64,000 nt of DNA from Aggregatibacter segnis ATCC 33393 (lineage in GTDB: Bacteria > Pseudomonadota > Gammaproteobacteria > Enterobacterales > Pasteurellaceae), in the NCBI RefSeq assembly GCF_000185305.1, contig NZ_GL622200.1:1282427-1346426 (forward strand), written 5' to 3'. Of this stretch, positions 1 through 11,771 are shown piece by piece. Positions within the stretch are counted from its first letter, which is position 1; each line of letters starts with the position of its first letter. A model generated the notes under the pieces. The model saw only the letters and a program-made list of their open reading frames with translations. It was not told the DNA's origin and ran no database searches. Made by a program: the position numbers and the translations under genes.

Positions 1-440
1 CCTTCGGGTAATCTTCCCGCTGAATAGTTTTATAGATAGCCGCTGCTTTTTTCTGTTCTCCTTTTTTTTTCCAAAGAAAACCTAAATTAAACAGAGCCTT
101 AGCAAAAGTTTCCTTATCATCTTGCTGCTGAATGGCTTCATAAGCCGAAATCGCCTTTTCCTGCTCGCCTTTTTCATCCCAAATAACACCTAAATTAAAT
201 TGAGCTTTAGCAAAAGCTTCCTTATCATCTTCTCGCTGAATGGCTTTATAAGCAGAAACCACTTTTTTATGGTCGTCTTTTTCTGCCCAAATAAGCGCTA
301 AATTATATTGAGCTTTAGCAAAAGCTTTTGGGTTATCTTCTCGCTGAATGGTTTCATAGATAGCAATCGCCTTTTCTTGCTCGCCTTTTTTTCTCCAAAT
401 AAGTGCCAAATTTAATTGGGCCCTCGCAAAAGTTTCTGGT
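1..440 (-). repeat. 108-bp tandem repeat array coding for TPR units
   Basis: Four in-register units of 108 bp, each encoding one 36-residue TPR, are seen within the partial gene, and the array continues beyond the edge. Neighbouring units are very similar at DNA level, so unit number may vary between strains by slippage or recombination. Confidence 0.7.
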
Positions 441-550
441 GAATCCTCTCTTTTTATTGATTGAAAAATATCAATCGCTTCATCTAATTTCTCATCTTGA
501 TATAACTTTTTAGCCTGTGAAAATAATTGTCTCGCTTCATCCTGTGACAT
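1..550 (-). CDS. TPR-repeat protein, 5' part only (cut by window edge)
   Basis: An open reading frame on the minus strand starts with ATG at 550 and runs off the left edge after 183 codons. After an N-terminal stretch of about 35 residues rich in charged and aromatic residues, it consists of 36-residue repeats. Each has a core resembling FAKAQFNLGVIWDEKGEQ followed by KAISAYEAIQ, the helix-turn-helix pattern of tetratricopeptide repeats. The DNA repeat is 108 bp, with anchor points at 22, 130, 238 and 346. TPR proteins act as protein-protein scaffolds. No signal peptide is visible, so it is probably cytoplasmic. No specific function can be given. It is divergent from glnE. Confidence 0.75.
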   Translation of the reverse strand, partial: MSQDEARQLFSQAKKLYQDEKLDEAIDIFQSIKREDSPETFARAQLNLALIWRKKGEQEKAIAIYETIQREDNPKAFAKAQYNLALIWAEKDDHKKVVSAYKAIQREDDKEAFAKAQFNLGVIWDEKGEQEKAISAYEAIQQQDDKETFAKALFNLGFLWKKKGEQKKAAAIYKTIQREDYPK

Positions 551-729
551 GAGTGATTCCTTTAGTTTAATGAAAGAAAAAATATTTTATTTATGTAATA
601 AGAATACCAAATCTATCCTTATCTCCCCAGCCTCTATATTTAATTCCTTGACACCTATCACACTTCTCCTCTCTCAAAATACCCCATTTCATGCTAAAGT
701 TGACGCACCATTTTTCATAAGGATTCATC

Positions 730-3663
730 ATGTCTTTTGTTGCGCCATTCACCGATAAACTCCATTCCCTTGCTGAAGTGCTGATCCAATCTTTTCCGGA
801 ACAATTTGATGCGACGTTGTTTGAACAAATCGAACAACAAATAGAAGATCCCGCAACGAATATCGGGCAAATGGCTGTGGCGGTGGCGATGTCGGATTTT
901 GTGGCGGAGGCGTGGCAGAAACAGCCTGCGTTTTTAGCAAAATGTTGGGAAAAACTACCGCACTTTGAGGACTGTGACCAGTACGCCGAGCGGTTGAATG
1001 AGGTGTTGCAGGATGTGCAGACGGAAGAACAGCTTTATCGGGAATTACGTCTGTTTCGTGCCCGTGAAATGGTGAAATTGAGTGTTTGTCAAAGTCTTAA
1101 TTTCGCCACGGTAGAACAGGTTTTTATTCGCTTGTCGCAACTGGCGGAAAGCCTGATTATTGGTGCGCGCGATTGGCTTTATGCACGGGCTTGTGAAGAA
1201 ATGGGTACGCCAATGGATGCGCAGTGCAACGCGCAGCAGTTATATATTCTCGGCATGGGGAAATTGGGTGGCTTTGAACTGAATTTTTCTTCCGACATTG
1301 ATTTGATTTTTACTTATCCAAGCCAAGGGGAAACCGTGGGTGCGCGCCGCAGCGTGGATAATGCGAAGTTTTTCACCCGTTTGGGGCAACGCTTGATTAA
1401 CGCGTTAGATCAATACACAGCCGATGGTTTTGTGTACCGCACGGATATGCGTTTACGTCCCTTTGGCGACAGTGGCGCGCTGGCACTCAGTTTTAACGCC
1501 ATGGAACAGTATTATCAGGATCAAGGGCGCGATTGGGAACGTTACGCCATGATCAAAGGTCGCATTTTAGGTGCGCAAGCAACGGATCCCAATGTTGCCG
1601 TTTTACAGAATTTATTGCGCCCGTTTGTATATCGTCGCTACATTGATTTCAGCGTGATTCAGGCGTTGCGTGAGATGAAACAAAAAATCGAACGGGAAGT
1701 ACGCCGCCGCAACCTCACCGATAACATCAAATTGGGCGCGGGCGGCATTCGTGAAATTGAGTTTATCGTGCAGGTTTTCCAGTTAATTCGCGGTGGGCGG
1801 GAAATTGCCTTGCAGCAGCACGAATTGCTGAATTTATTGCCGGAACTGAGCAGGCTGAATTTGATTTCCATCGAACAGGAATCCGATTTGCGCCACGCCT
1901 ATTTATTTCTACGTCGCGCGGAAAATGTGCTGCAAGCCATCAAAGATCAACAAACCCAACAACTGCCCGAGAATGAATGGGATCGTCAACGTTTAATCTT
2001 CGCCTGCGCGGAATTTACCCAATGGAGTGCGCAACAAGAAAGTGTTTCCGTCACTTACCCGATTCACGATTGGGCGAGTTTTCTCGCCGTGTTACACGAA
2101 CATCAGCGCAAAGTGCGGTCGGTATTTCAGTCATTAATTGGCGATGAACAAGAAGAAAATACATCGGAAAATGCGTGGGAAGATTTCCTCGAAACGGATT
2201 TTGACGAACAAGAATTGCTCGGCATTTTGCAACAAAACGGTGTGCCGGAGGCGGAACAAGATGCGGTGTTGGATCGCCTGTTACAATTTCGCAACGAACT
2301 GCCCCGTTATGCTATTGGTGTGCGCGGGCGGGCGGTACTGAATCGCTTAATGCCAAACCTGCTGGAACAAGTTTTACATACGCCCAACAGCCCTGTTTTA
2401 CTGCCACGCATTTTGACGATTATTGAAAAAATCCTCACGCGTACCACTTATCTCGAGCTATTAGCAGAAAATCCGCAAGCCTTGACACAGCTTATTGAAC
2501 TGTGTGCCCAATCAAAATTTATTGCGGAACAAGTGGCGCGCCACCCGATTTTGCTCGATGAATTGCTCGATCAAAAATCCCTGCGAAATCCACCGCACTT
2601 TACCGAGTACGCCTCCGAATTACAGCAATATTTATTGCGCCTGCCGCAAGATGACGAAGAACAATTTATCGATGGCTTGCGCCAGTTTAAGCACGCTGCC
2701 CTGCTCCGCATTGCCGCCGCCGATATTCTCGGTGTGTTGCCGGTAATGAAAGTGAGCGACCATCTCACCTATTTGGCTGAGGCCATTATCGGCGCGGTGG
2801 TCAATTTGGCGTGGCAACAAATCGCCGTCCGTTTTGGGGTGCCCGAACATTTGGCAGAAGGAGAGAAAAACTTCCTCGTGGTGGGCTACGGCAAATTGGG
2901 CGGCATTGAATTAGGCTATAAATCTGACTTAGATCTCGTCTTCTTATACGATCCCGCTAGCAATAGCCAAACCGTTGGTGGCAAAAAAGTCATCGACAGC
3001 AACCAATTCTATTTACGTTTGGCGCAAAAAATCGTCAGTATTTTCAGCATGAATACCAGCGCCGGGATTTTATATGACGTGGATATGCGCCTACGCCCGT
3101 CAGGCGATGCGGGATTGCTTGGTTGCTCTTTCGCCGCCTTTGAAAACTATCAACTAAACGAAGCCTGGACCTGGGAAAAACAAGCCTTGGTGCGTAGCCG
3201 TGCAGTGTTCGGCGAACAGAAACTCCGAGATGAATTTGAAACCATTCGCCACAAGGTACTTTCTGCCCCGCGGGACTTAGTTCAACTGAAACAGGATGTC
3301 TGCGAAATGCGGGAAAAAATGTATGAACATTTGGCAAAACATGATGACGCCCAATTCAACATTAAAACCGACCAAGGCGGCATTACGGACATTGAATTTA
3401 TCGCCCAATATTTGGTGTTAGCGCATTCGCCGCAGCAGCCCGCACTCACACGTTGGTCAGATAACGTGCGGATTTTCGAAATCATGGCAGAATACGGCAT
3501 GATTTCTGACACCGATAGCGAACGTTTAAAACAATGTTATGTGGATCTGCGCAACCGTATTCACCATTTGAATTTACTCGGTTTACCCTCTGTGGTGGAC
3601 GGAGCGGAATTTTGTGCAGAACGGGCGTTTGTACGAGAGATGTGGGCGCGACTATTCCATTAA
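730..3663 (+). CDS. glnE: Bifunctional glutamine synthetase adenylyltransferase/deadenylase GlnE
   Basis: A 977-residue cytoplasmic enzyme that adds AMP to, and removes it from, glutamine synthetase, tuning nitrogen assimilation through PII signalling. Two nucleotidyltransferase domains are visible. The first has GMGKLGG followed by a SDIDLIF metal-binding pair at about residue 175. The second has GYGKLGG followed by SDLDLVF at about residue 719. In the family the N-terminal copy is the deadenylase and the C-terminal copy the adenylylase. Length is close to the E. coli enzyme (about 946). The ATG at 730 has an AAGGA about 8 bases upstream. It stands alone, followed by about 180 bases without a clear gene. 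Confidence 0.96.
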   Translation: MSFVAPFTDKLHSLAEVLIQSFPEQFDATLFEQIEQQIEDPATNIGQMAVAVAMSDFVAEAWQKQPAFLAKCWEKLPHFEDCDQYAERLNEVLQDVQTEEQLYRELRLFRAREMVKLSVCQSLNFATVEQVFIRLSQLAESLIIGARDWLYARACEEMGTPMDAQCNAQQLYILGMGKLGGFELNFSSDIDLIFTYPSQGETVGARRSVDNAKFFTRLGQRLINALDQYTADGFVYRTDMRLRPFGDSGALALSFNAMEQYYQDQGRDWERYAMIKGRILGAQATDPNVAVLQNLLRPFVYRRYIDFSVIQALREMKQKIEREVRRRNLTDNIKLGAGGIREIEFIVQVFQLIRGGREIALQQHELLNLLPELSRLNLISIEQESDLRHAYLFLRRAENVLQAIKDQQTQQLPENEWDRQRLIFACAEFTQWSAQQESVSVTYPIHDWASFLAVLHEHQRKVRSVFQSLIGDEQEENTSENAWEDFLETDFDEQELLGILQQNGVPEAEQDAVLDRLLQFRNELPRYAIGVRGRAVLNRLMPNLLEQVLHTPNSPVLLPRILTIIEKILTRTTYLELLAENPQALTQLIELCAQSKFIAEQVARHPILLDELLDQKSLRNPPHFTEYASELQQYLLRLPQDDEEQFIDGLRQFKHAALLRIAAADILGVLPVMKVSDHLTYLAEAIIGAVVNLAWQQIAVRFGVPEHLAEGEKNFLVVGYGKLGGIELGYKSDLDLVFLYDPASNSQTVGGKKVIDSNQFYLRLAQKIVSIFSMNTSAGILYDVDMRLRPSGDAGLLGCSFAAFENYQLNEAWTWEKQALVRSRAVFGEQKLRDEFETIRHKVLSAPRDLVQLKQDVCEMREKMYEHLAKHDDAQFNIKTDQGGITDIEFIAQYLVLAHSPQQPALTRWSDNVRIFEIMAEYGMISDTDSERLKQCYVDLRNRIHHLNLLGLPSVVDGAEFCAERAFVREMWARLFH

Positions 3664-3841
3664 AGTGTGGTTATTTTTAATAACGTTTTTTCATCACTCA
3701 AAAACGTGAATTGATTATGAAAATAAAAAAATTCATGTTTTCTCCTTTTTTGCCCCGAAAATATTTTTTCATTTCCCCTATTTTCTGCTATGTTGACTAC
3801 CTTTTTTCACTACTCGTACTTTTAATTTTTAAGGATTTTTT

Positions 3842-4789
3842 ATGCACGCATTGCTTAAATTTACCCAATTTGTTAGTAAAACCTTTGCCCTTTGGGTGTT
3901 ACTTTTCGCTCTCCTTGCGTTTCTCTCACCGGAAACCTTCTTATGGCTCCGCCAATATATTCCTTACTTGCTCGGTATTGTCATGTTCGGCATGGGGATT
4001 ACGCTTACTTTCAATGATTTCAGTGAAGTCGCCAAACACCCGAAAGCCGTCATTGTGGGCGTAGTCGGGCAATTTGTAATCATGCCATCCATCGCTTTTG
4101 TCCTCGCAAAAGCATTGAATTTGCCGGATGATTTGGCCGCTGGTGTGATTCTTGTCGGCTCCTGCCCGGGTGGTACGTCTTCTAACGTGATGACCTATTT
4201 AGCCCGTGGTAACACCGCACTTTCTGTAGCCTGTACCACCATTTCCACCTTGTTAGCCCCGTTATTAACGCCGGTGATTTTCTATGTGTTGGCCAGCCAA
4301 TGGATCGAAATTAACGCCAGTGCGATGTTTATTTCCGTGTTGGAAATGGTGCTTTTCCCAATTTTCTTGGGCCTAGTAATTCGCGCGCTATTCAAAAAAC
4401 AAATGTCGCAAATCAGCCAAACCATGCCTTTGGTTTCTGTCATCGCGATTGTCTTAATTCTTGCTGCAGTCGTTGCCGGTAGCAAAGACAAAATCATCGA
4501 CTCCGGTTTATTGATTTTCGGTGTGGTTGTGTTGCACAACTGCTTGGGTTACCTCATCGGCTTTATTGCAGCCAAATTACTCAAATTAAATAACTATGAC
4601 AGCAAAGCCATCGCCATTGAAGTGGGTATGCAAAACTCCGGTTTAGGCGCAGCACTTGCCACTGCGCATTTGAACCCAATCGCTGCCGTACCAAGCGCCG
4701 TGTTCAGTTTCTGGCACAACGTTTCCGGCCCGATTTTAGCAAACTACTTCTCCACCTTGAAAAACGGTAATGAAGAAGAAAACAAGTAA
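3842..4789 (+). CDS. Bile acid:sodium symporter (BASS) family transporter
   Basis: A 315-residue inner-membrane protein with about nine to ten hydrophobic helices. The segment with GSCPGGTSSNVMTYLARG (about residues 105-122) is the conserved sodium-site crossover region of the BASS fold, and EVGMQNSGLG near residue 260 is the second family signature. Bacterial relatives carry organic anions; PanS of Salmonella moves ketopantoate. The actual substrate cannot be told from sequence. The start at 3842 follows AAGGA. An uptake-sequence hairpin at 4807-4840 ends the gene and separates it from the convergent prfC. Confidence 0.85.
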   Translation: MHALLKFTQFVSKTFALWVLLFALLAFLSPETFLWLRQYIPYLLGIVMFGMGITLTFNDFSEVAKHPKAVIVGVVGQFVIMPSIAFVLAKALNLPDDLAAGVILVGSCPGGTSSNVMTYLARGNTALSVACTTISTLLAPLLTPVIFYVLASQWIEINASAMFISVLEMVLFPIFLGLVIRALFKKQMSQISQTMPLVSVIAIVLILAAVVAGSKDKIIDSGLLIFGVVVLHNCLGYLIGFIAAKLLKLNNYDSKAIAIEVGMQNSGLGAALATAHLNPIAAVPSAVFSFWHNVSGPILANYFSTLKNGNEEENK

Positions 4790-4806
4790 ATAAAAACACC
4801 TAGAAA

Positions 4807-4846
4807 AAGACCGCACTTTAATCCCTTAAAGTGCGGTCTTCTTTTT
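4807..4846. terminator. Bidirectional terminator built from paired uptake sequences
   Basis: Two inverted uptake signals form a perfect 15-bp stem (4807-4821 with 4826-4840) around a TCCC loop, followed by a T-rich run on the plus strand. The gap lies between convergent genes, so it can serve both. Confidence 0.85.
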
Positions 4847-4863
4847 TAATGTTTTTGAACAAA

Positions 4864-6447
4864 TTAATGTTCGCGGGTTTTGAAGAATGTCACATCCGGA
4901 TAACGCTCTTGCGCAAGATTGAGATTCACCATCGTTGGGGCGATGTAAGTGAGGTTATCGCCACCGTCTAACGCCAAGTTTTGCTCATTTTTACGTTTAA
5001 ACTCTTCAAATTTTTTCGCGTCGCCACATTCCACCCAACGGGCCGTTGACACGTTGACGGTTTCATAAATGGCTTCGACGTTATATTCGGATTTCAAACG
5101 CGAAACGACCACATCAAACTGCAACACACCCACTGCACCAACAATCAAATCGTTATTCAGCAACGGACGGAAAACCTGTACGGCGCCTTCCTCGGAAAGC
5201 TGTACCAAGCCTTTTAATAATTGTTTTTGCTTGAGAGGATCTTTCAAACGAATACGGCGGAATAACTCCGGTGCAAAGTTTGGAATGCCCGTGAATTTTA
5301 ACTCTTCCCCTTGGGTAAAGGTATCACCAATTTGAATCGTACCGTGATTGTGCAAACCGATAATATCGCCGGCATAGGCTTCTTCTGCATGCGAACGGTC
5401 GCCCGCCATAAAGGTTAACGCATCAGAAATCACCACCTCTTTGCCGATACGTACATGTTTGAGTTTCATGCCTTTTTCATATTTGCCGGACACGACACGT
5501 AAGAATGCAACACGGTCGCGGTGTTTCGGATCCATATTGGCTTGAATCTTGAACACGAAACCACTGAATTTTTCTTCATCGGCAGACACTTTACGCACAT
5601 CGGTTTGACGGGCTTGTGGCGCAGGCGCCCATTCGGTTAAGCCGTCAAGGAAATGATCCACGCCGAAATTCCCTAACGCCGTACCGAAAAAGACCGGCGT
5701 CAATTCACCGTTTAAGAACAAATCTAAATCAAATTCGTTGCTAGCGCCTTTGACCAATTCCAATTCATCACGTAATTGTTGTGCCAAATCGTCACCTACG
5801 GCATTATCCAATTCCGGATTATTTAAGCCTTTCACAATGCGCACTTCTTGAATCGTGTGTCCTTGCCCGGTTTGATAGAGATAGGTTTCGTCTTTGTATA
5901 AGTGATATACGCCTTTAAACAATTTGCCGCAACCGATAGGCCAAGTAATTGGCGCGCAGTGAATTTTCAATACGTTTTCTACTTCATCCAATAATTCCAT
6001 CGGATCACGAATATCACGGTCAAGTTTGTTCATAAACGTGATAATCGGCGTGTCGCGCAAACGGGCGACTTCCATCAATTTAATGGTACGATCCTCAACC
6101 CCTTTGGCGGAGTCAATGACCATCAAGCAGCTGTCCACCGCCGTTAAAGTGCGGTAGGTATCTTCAGAGAAATCCTCATGCCCCGGAGTATCCAGCAGGT
6201 TGACCAAACAATCGTTGTATGGAAATTGCATCACGGAAGTGGTAATAGAAATCCCACGTTGTTTTTCCATTTCCATCCAGTCGGATTTCGCGTGCTGTGC
6301 GGAACCTTTGCCTTTCACCGAACCGGCTTTTTGAATGGCGTTACCATAAAGCAAAACCTTTTCGGTAATCGTGGTTTTACCTGCATCGGGGTGAGAAATA
6401 ATCGCAAAAGTGCGGCGTTTATTAACTTGTTCTTGTGGGTATGTCAT
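4864..6447 (-). CDS. prfC: Peptide chain release factor 3 (RF3)
   Basis: A 527-residue translational GTPase that uses GTP hydrolysis to remove RF1 or RF2 from the ribosome after termination. Visible motifs are the P-loop SHPDAGKTT at residues 18-26, DTPGHEDF (G3) and NKLDRD (G4), followed by the elongation-factor-like domains II and III. The reading frame stays open upstream to 6549. The ATG at 6447 gives the [20 protein letters not shown] start and the usual family length (529 in E. coli), so it is preferred. No strong ribosome-binding site is seen. The gene stands alone, convergent with the BASS transporter. Confidence 0.95.
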   Translation of the reverse strand: MTYPQEQVNKRRTFAIISHPDAGKTTITEKVLLYGNAIQKAGSVKGKGSAQHAKSDWMEMEKQRGISITTSVMQFPYNDCLVNLLDTPGHEDFSEDTYRTLTAVDSCLMVIDSAKGVEDRTIKLMEVARLRDTPIITFMNKLDRDIRDPMELLDEVENVLKIHCAPITWPIGCGKLFKGVYHLYKDETYLYQTGQGHTIQEVRIVKGLNNPELDNAVGDDLAQQLRDELELVKGASNEFDLDLFLNGELTPVFFGTALGNFGVDHFLDGLTEWAPAPQARQTDVRKVSADEEKFSGFVFKIQANMDPKHRDRVAFLRVVSGKYEKGMKLKHVRIGKEVVISDALTFMAGDRSHAEEAYAGDIIGLHNHGTIQIGDTFTQGEELKFTGIPNFAPELFRRIRLKDPLKQKQLLKGLVQLSEEGAVQVFRPLLNNDLIVGAVGVLQFDVVVSRLKSEYNVEAIYETVNVSTARWVECGDAKKFEEFKRKNEQNLALDGGDNLTYIAPTMVNLNLAQERYPDVTFFKTREH

Positions 6448-6755
6448 CTGTTCTGTCTGTGTTGTTTGATGAAGAAATAAAGAAACCGCCTTAAACGACG
6501 GTCCAAAAATAAGTGGCGCAACTATATGCTTTTTAGCCACTTTTTTCAAGTTTGAGAAGCATTAATGCCGACAGGTTGTAACAAAGTGCGGTATGTTTTC
6601 TGCCTATTTTTAATTTACGATATGAATATGTTAAGCACTGACAAAACGCTTACTATTTATTCAAGCCTTCACTTGTCAAATAAAAATGTATTTCAAATGG
6701 AGTGAAAGACTTTTCCCATCCCATTGTTTTTAAAGGCGAATTCTGTCAATTATTA

Positions 6756-6771
6756 CGTGATCAGCATCACA
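6756..6771. promoter_or_regulatory. CRP-like box upstream of porin gene
   Basis: CGTGA-N6-TCACA matches the CRP consensus TGTGA-N6-TCACA at nine of ten positions. It lies about 400 bases before the porin start. An FNR reading fits less well. Confidence 0.5.
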
Positions 6772-6912
6772 AAAATAAGATGAAATCCAAAATAAATCAC
6801 TTATCTATTTATTTTATTAAACACTCATTTTAGTAAATAAAAAAATTAAAATAAAAATCAATAAGTTAAATCAAATCCAGTAGAAAATAGCCGATCAAAA
6901 AAATATAAAAAT

Positions 6913-6928
6913 TGTGATCCAGATAACA
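6913..6928. promoter_or_regulatory. Second CRP-like box upstream of porin gene
   Basis: TGTGA-N6-TAACA matches the CRP consensus at nine of ten positions and lies about 100 bases before the possible -35 at 7014. Together with the first box it suggests catabolite control of the porin. Confidence 0.5.
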
Positions 6929-7154
6929 CTTTTCGCCACTAAACAAAAATGGAAGAATCACATAACCCTTTGAAAAATAATGGTTTTAAAAACCACGTAA
7001 AATTTCTCGTTTATTGACAGCACTTAAAAGTTTTATTAGCGTTAAACCGAAATCGAGAAAAACACCATTTAATAAAAACAAAATGGAGTGAAATATCCAA
7101 TTTTATACAATAAGAACGTCAATTTTGTTAAAACTAAAACTCAAGGTGATTAAC

Positions 7155-8207
7155 ATGAAAAAAACACTTATCGCACTAGTAGTAACAGCAATGGCTGCGG
7201 CTTCAGCAAATGCTGTTGTCGTTTATAAAAACGAAGGCACAAAAGTTGAATTAGACGGACGTGGCGCATTCGAAATCGTTAACATGAAAGATAAAAAAGT
7301 CGACACTAGTGGCAAACGCACTGATTTAGTTGACCGTGGTTCTCGTGTTCGCGTTCGCGCAAGCCAAGAGATTGGCAACGGTTTCAGCGCATTAGCGGCA
7401 TTTGAAATTCGTTTCACACAAAACGGTACTGTCGGTGATGGCATCAACACCAAACGCTTATTCGGTGGATTCGCACATAAAGATATCGGTTCATTGACTT
7501 TCGGTAACCAATTGACTTTGGGTGACCACATTCCTAAAGCTAACTACTCTTACGAATTAAGTGGTAACGTATTACACGATAGCGCAGCAAAAGCGGTTCA
7601 CTTTATGTCTAGCAAATTTGCCGGCTTCCGTGTTGCTGCAGACTATTACTTTGGCGAAGCAAATAAAGCTAAAGCAGATGAGGGTCAAGGTTTTGGCGTA
7701 GGTGCTTTCTATGATGGTCAATGGGGCGATGTGGGTGTAAGATTCGGTTCCGGCTATATCGAAGTGAAAAAAGCTGACGCGATGACTAAAGACTACAAAC
7801 AAAAAATTGCCGGCGTTGGTTTTGACGTGAAATATAAAATCGTTAGCGTTGGTTTTGACTGGGCTCATGGTACATCAATGAAAGGTCACAGAGACTACAA
7901 CTTCAAACACAGTATGGGTAATAAAGCTACTGGCGTTGGCAGATACGAAAAAATTGACCGTTTTGACTTAGGTTTGAAAGTCGATTTAACCGAGCAAAAT
8001 GCCCTTTACGGTGCATACTTATGGGGTACCGGTAAAAATGAAGGCCAAGCTAACGGTAAATACAGAGGCTGGGTAATGGGTGTTGACCACAGATTTAACA
8101 AACACGTTGCTGTTTACCTTGAAGGCGGCAAAGCGAATGTTAAAGAAAACGGTGAAAAAGTTTCCGATGCAACCCGTATCGGCTTAGGTACCCGTATCAT
8201 GTTCTAA
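7155..8207 (+). CDS. Major outer-membrane porin, OmpP2/OmpC-like general porin
   Basis: A 350-residue exported beta-barrel. Residues 1-20 form a signal peptide ending ASANA before VVVYKNEG. The mature chain has the VELDGRGAFEIV opening, many alternating amphipathic strands and a C-terminal phenylalanine (TRIMF), the signal for the BAM complex. Porins of this family form trimers that let small hydrophilic solutes through the outer membrane. The frame is open from 7125, but ATG 7155 follows AAGGTGA and gives the signal peptide, so it is chosen. A strong terminator follows at 8245. It resembles Haemophilus OmpP2, but the exact ortholog name is uncertain. Confidence 0.9.
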   Translation: MKKTLIALVVTAMAAASANAVVVYKNEGTKVELDGRGAFEIVNMKDKKVDTSGKRTDLVDRGSRVRVRASQEIGNGFSALAAFEIRFTQNGTVGDGINTKRLFGGFAHKDIGSLTFGNQLTLGDHIPKANYSYELSGNVLHDSAAKAVHFMSSKFAGFRVAADYYFGEANKAKADEGQGFGVGAFYDGQWGDVGVRFGSGYIEVKKADAMTKDYKQKIAGVGFDVKYKIVSVGFDWAHGTSMKGHRDYNFKHSMGNKATGVGRYEKIDRFDLGLKVDLTEQNALYGAYLWGTGKNEGQANGKYRGWVMGVDHRFNKHVAVYLEGGKANVKENGEKVSDATRIGLGTRIMF

Positions 8208-8244
8208 TTCTTATTATTCATAAAATACATACTACTGTCTTTTT

Positions 8245-8273
8245 GACCGATAGCGAAAGCTATCGGTCTTTTT
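8245..8273 (+). terminator. Rho-independent terminator of the porin gene
   Basis: Stem GACCGATAG (8245-8253) with CTATCGGTC (8260-8268), loop CGAAAG, then a T-run. It lies 37 bases after the porin stop codon. Confidence 0.9.
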
Positions 8274-8371
8274 ATTTTGAATAATCCACTTAAAAACATT
8301 CTTTTTTCTGACCGCACTTTATTTCCTTACGCAGGCATCAATCCAGCACAAAATAAAATTCTCACTAAAAA

Positions 8372-8387
8372 ATGCAAACGTTTGCGT
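8372..8387. promoter_or_regulatory. PurR operator in purC promoter
   Basis: ATGCAAACGTTTGCGT matches the PurR consensus ACGCAAACGTTTGCGT at 15 of 16 positions, with an unbroken palindromic core. It lies 55 bases before the purC ATG, just upstream of a TACAAT -10 candidate at 8399-8404, so PurR with hypoxanthine or guanine would block transcription. Confidence 0.88.
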
Positions 8388-8442
8388 AAAAAGTGCGGTA
8401 CAATACGCACCATTATTTTTACGCAGATAAAAAGGAAATGAA

Positions 8443-9303
8443 ATGACACAACTTAGTCTAAAAAAAATCTATTCCGGCAAAGTACGGGATTTGTATGAAA
8501 TTGATGACAAACGAATGTTGATGGTCGCCAGTGACAGATTGTCGGCGTTCGATGTGATTTTAGATGATCCGATTCCGCGTAAAGGCGAAATCCTGACACA
8601 AATTTCTAACTTTTGGTTTAACAAACTGGCGCACATTATGCCGAATCATTTTACCGGTGACAGCGTTTACGATGTGTTACCCAAAGCGGAAGCCGATTTA
8701 GTGAAAGAGCGTGCGGTGGTGTGCAAACGCTTAACCCCAATTAAAATTGAATCTATCGTGCGCGGTTATTTAACCGGCAGCGGTCTGAAAGATTACAAAC
8801 AAACCGGCACCATTTGCGGTTTAGTCTTGCCAAAAGGGTTAATAGAAGCCAGTAAATTGCCTGAGCCGATTTTCACGCCATCCAGCAAAGAAGAAATCGG
8901 CAATCACGATATTAATATTAGCTATGCCGAGTGCGAAAAATTGATCGGCAAAGATTTGGCGGCGCAAGTGAAAGAAAAAGCCATCGCCCTTTATACCGAA
9001 GCGGCCAAATATGCCTTAACCAAAGGTATCATCATTTGTGACACCAAATTTGAATTCGGCTTAGATGAAAACGGCACGTTAACTTTGATGGATGAGGTAT
9101 TAACGCCGGATTCCAGCCGTTTCTGGTCAGTAGAGACTTATCAAGAAGGCACAAACCCACCGTCTTTTGATAAACAATTTATTCGTGACTGGTTGGAAAA
9201 CAGCGGTTGGAATAAACAGCCACCAGCGCCGAAAGTGCCGTCGGATGTCATTCAGAAGACCGTAGATAAATACCAAGAAGCCTTGGATTTATTAACAAAA
9301 TAA
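8443..9303 (+). CDS. purC: Phosphoribosylaminoimidazole-succinocarboxamide (SAICAR) synthase
   Basis: A 286-residue cytoplasmic enzyme that joins CAIR and aspartate with ATP to make SAICAR in purine synthesis. Family motifs are the N-terminal YSGKVRDLYEIDDKRMLMVASDRLSAFD-type ATP-binding region, RGYLTGSG and DTKFEFG followed by LMDEVLTPDSSRFW. It belongs to the longer form of the family (E. coli PurC has 237 residues). AAGGA precedes the ATG. A consensus PurR box in the promoter shows the gene is in the purine regulon. It is transcribed alone and closed by the hairpin at 9314. Confidence 0.95.
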   Translation: MTQLSLKKIYSGKVRDLYEIDDKRMLMVASDRLSAFDVILDDPIPRKGEILTQISNFWFNKLAHIMPNHFTGDSVYDVLPKAEADLVKERAVVCKRLTPIKIESIVRGYLTGSGLKDYKQTGTICGLVLPKGLIEASKLPEPIFTPSSKEEIGNHDINISYAECEKLIGKDLAAQVKEKAIALYTEAAKYALTKGIIICDTKFEFGLDENGTLTLMDEVLTPDSSRFWSVETYQEGTNPPSFDKQFIRDWLENSGWNKQPPAPKVPSDVIQKTVDKYQEALDLLTK

Positions 9304-9313
9304 CACTTAAAGG

Positions 9314-9349
9314 AATTCCCGCTATGCATTAGAATAGTGGGAATTTTTT
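9314..9349 (+). terminator. Terminator after purC
   Basis: AATTCCCGCTA (9314-9324) pairs with TAGTGGGAATT (9335-9345), with one G-T pair, and is followed by a T-run. Confidence 0.8.
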
Positions 9350-9368
9350 GTAACCGGATAGGAGTAAT

Positions 9369-11622
<2,254 letters not shown>

Positions 11623-11660
11623 AACGCTCTCTTTGGGAACCGCACTTTACAGCGAAAAAA

Positions 11661-11688
11661 AAGCAAGCCTTTTGGCTTGCTTTTTTAT
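11661..11688 (+). terminator. Terminator after argG
   Basis: AAGCAAGCC (11661-11669) pairs with GGCTTGCTT (11674-11682), followed by a long T-run. Confidence 0.9.
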
Positions 11689-11720
11689 TTTCATAAAACC
11701 TATTCAACAGCATCAAATAA

Positions 11721-11750
11721 AAAAGTGCGGTGAAAATTCACCGCACTTTT
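11721..11750. terminator. Paired uptake-sequence hairpin between argG and qseC
   Basis: AAAAGTGCGGTGAA and its exact complement are separated by a very short A/T loop. It can serve as a terminator for qseC on the minus strand, whose stop lies about 20 bases away. Confidence 0.8.
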
Positions 11751-11771
11751 AGCTCCGCCTTTTTATCGACT

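Larger units (their letters stand above)
6448..7154. other. Long AT-rich intergenic region upstream of the porin gene
   Basis: About 700 bases hold no supportable gene. The sequence is strongly AT-rich and carries an uptake signal near 6583, two CRP-like boxes (6756-6771, 6913-6928) and a TTGACA at 7014-7019 that may be a -35 element; no good -10 was found at the matching distance. Long leaders of this kind are usual in front of highly expressed porin genes. Confidence 0.6.

Noticed and set aside
1-440. Non-coding satellite in the left-edge repeats
   Set aside because: The period is an exact multiple of three and an open frame encodes good TPR units throughout.
549-758. Plus-strand 69-codon frame between the TPR gene and glnE
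   Set aside because: It overlaps the glnE start and leader, has no ribosome-binding site and shows no family-like sequence.
3711-4064. Plus-strand frame overlapping the start of the BASS transporter
   Set aside because: Its second half is the transporter in another frame; the transporter has the ribosome-binding site and family motifs.
4807-4840. Uptake-sequence pairs as insertion-sequence ends
   Set aside because: They enclose only a few bases, have no target duplications and match the known uptake-signal terminators of this family.
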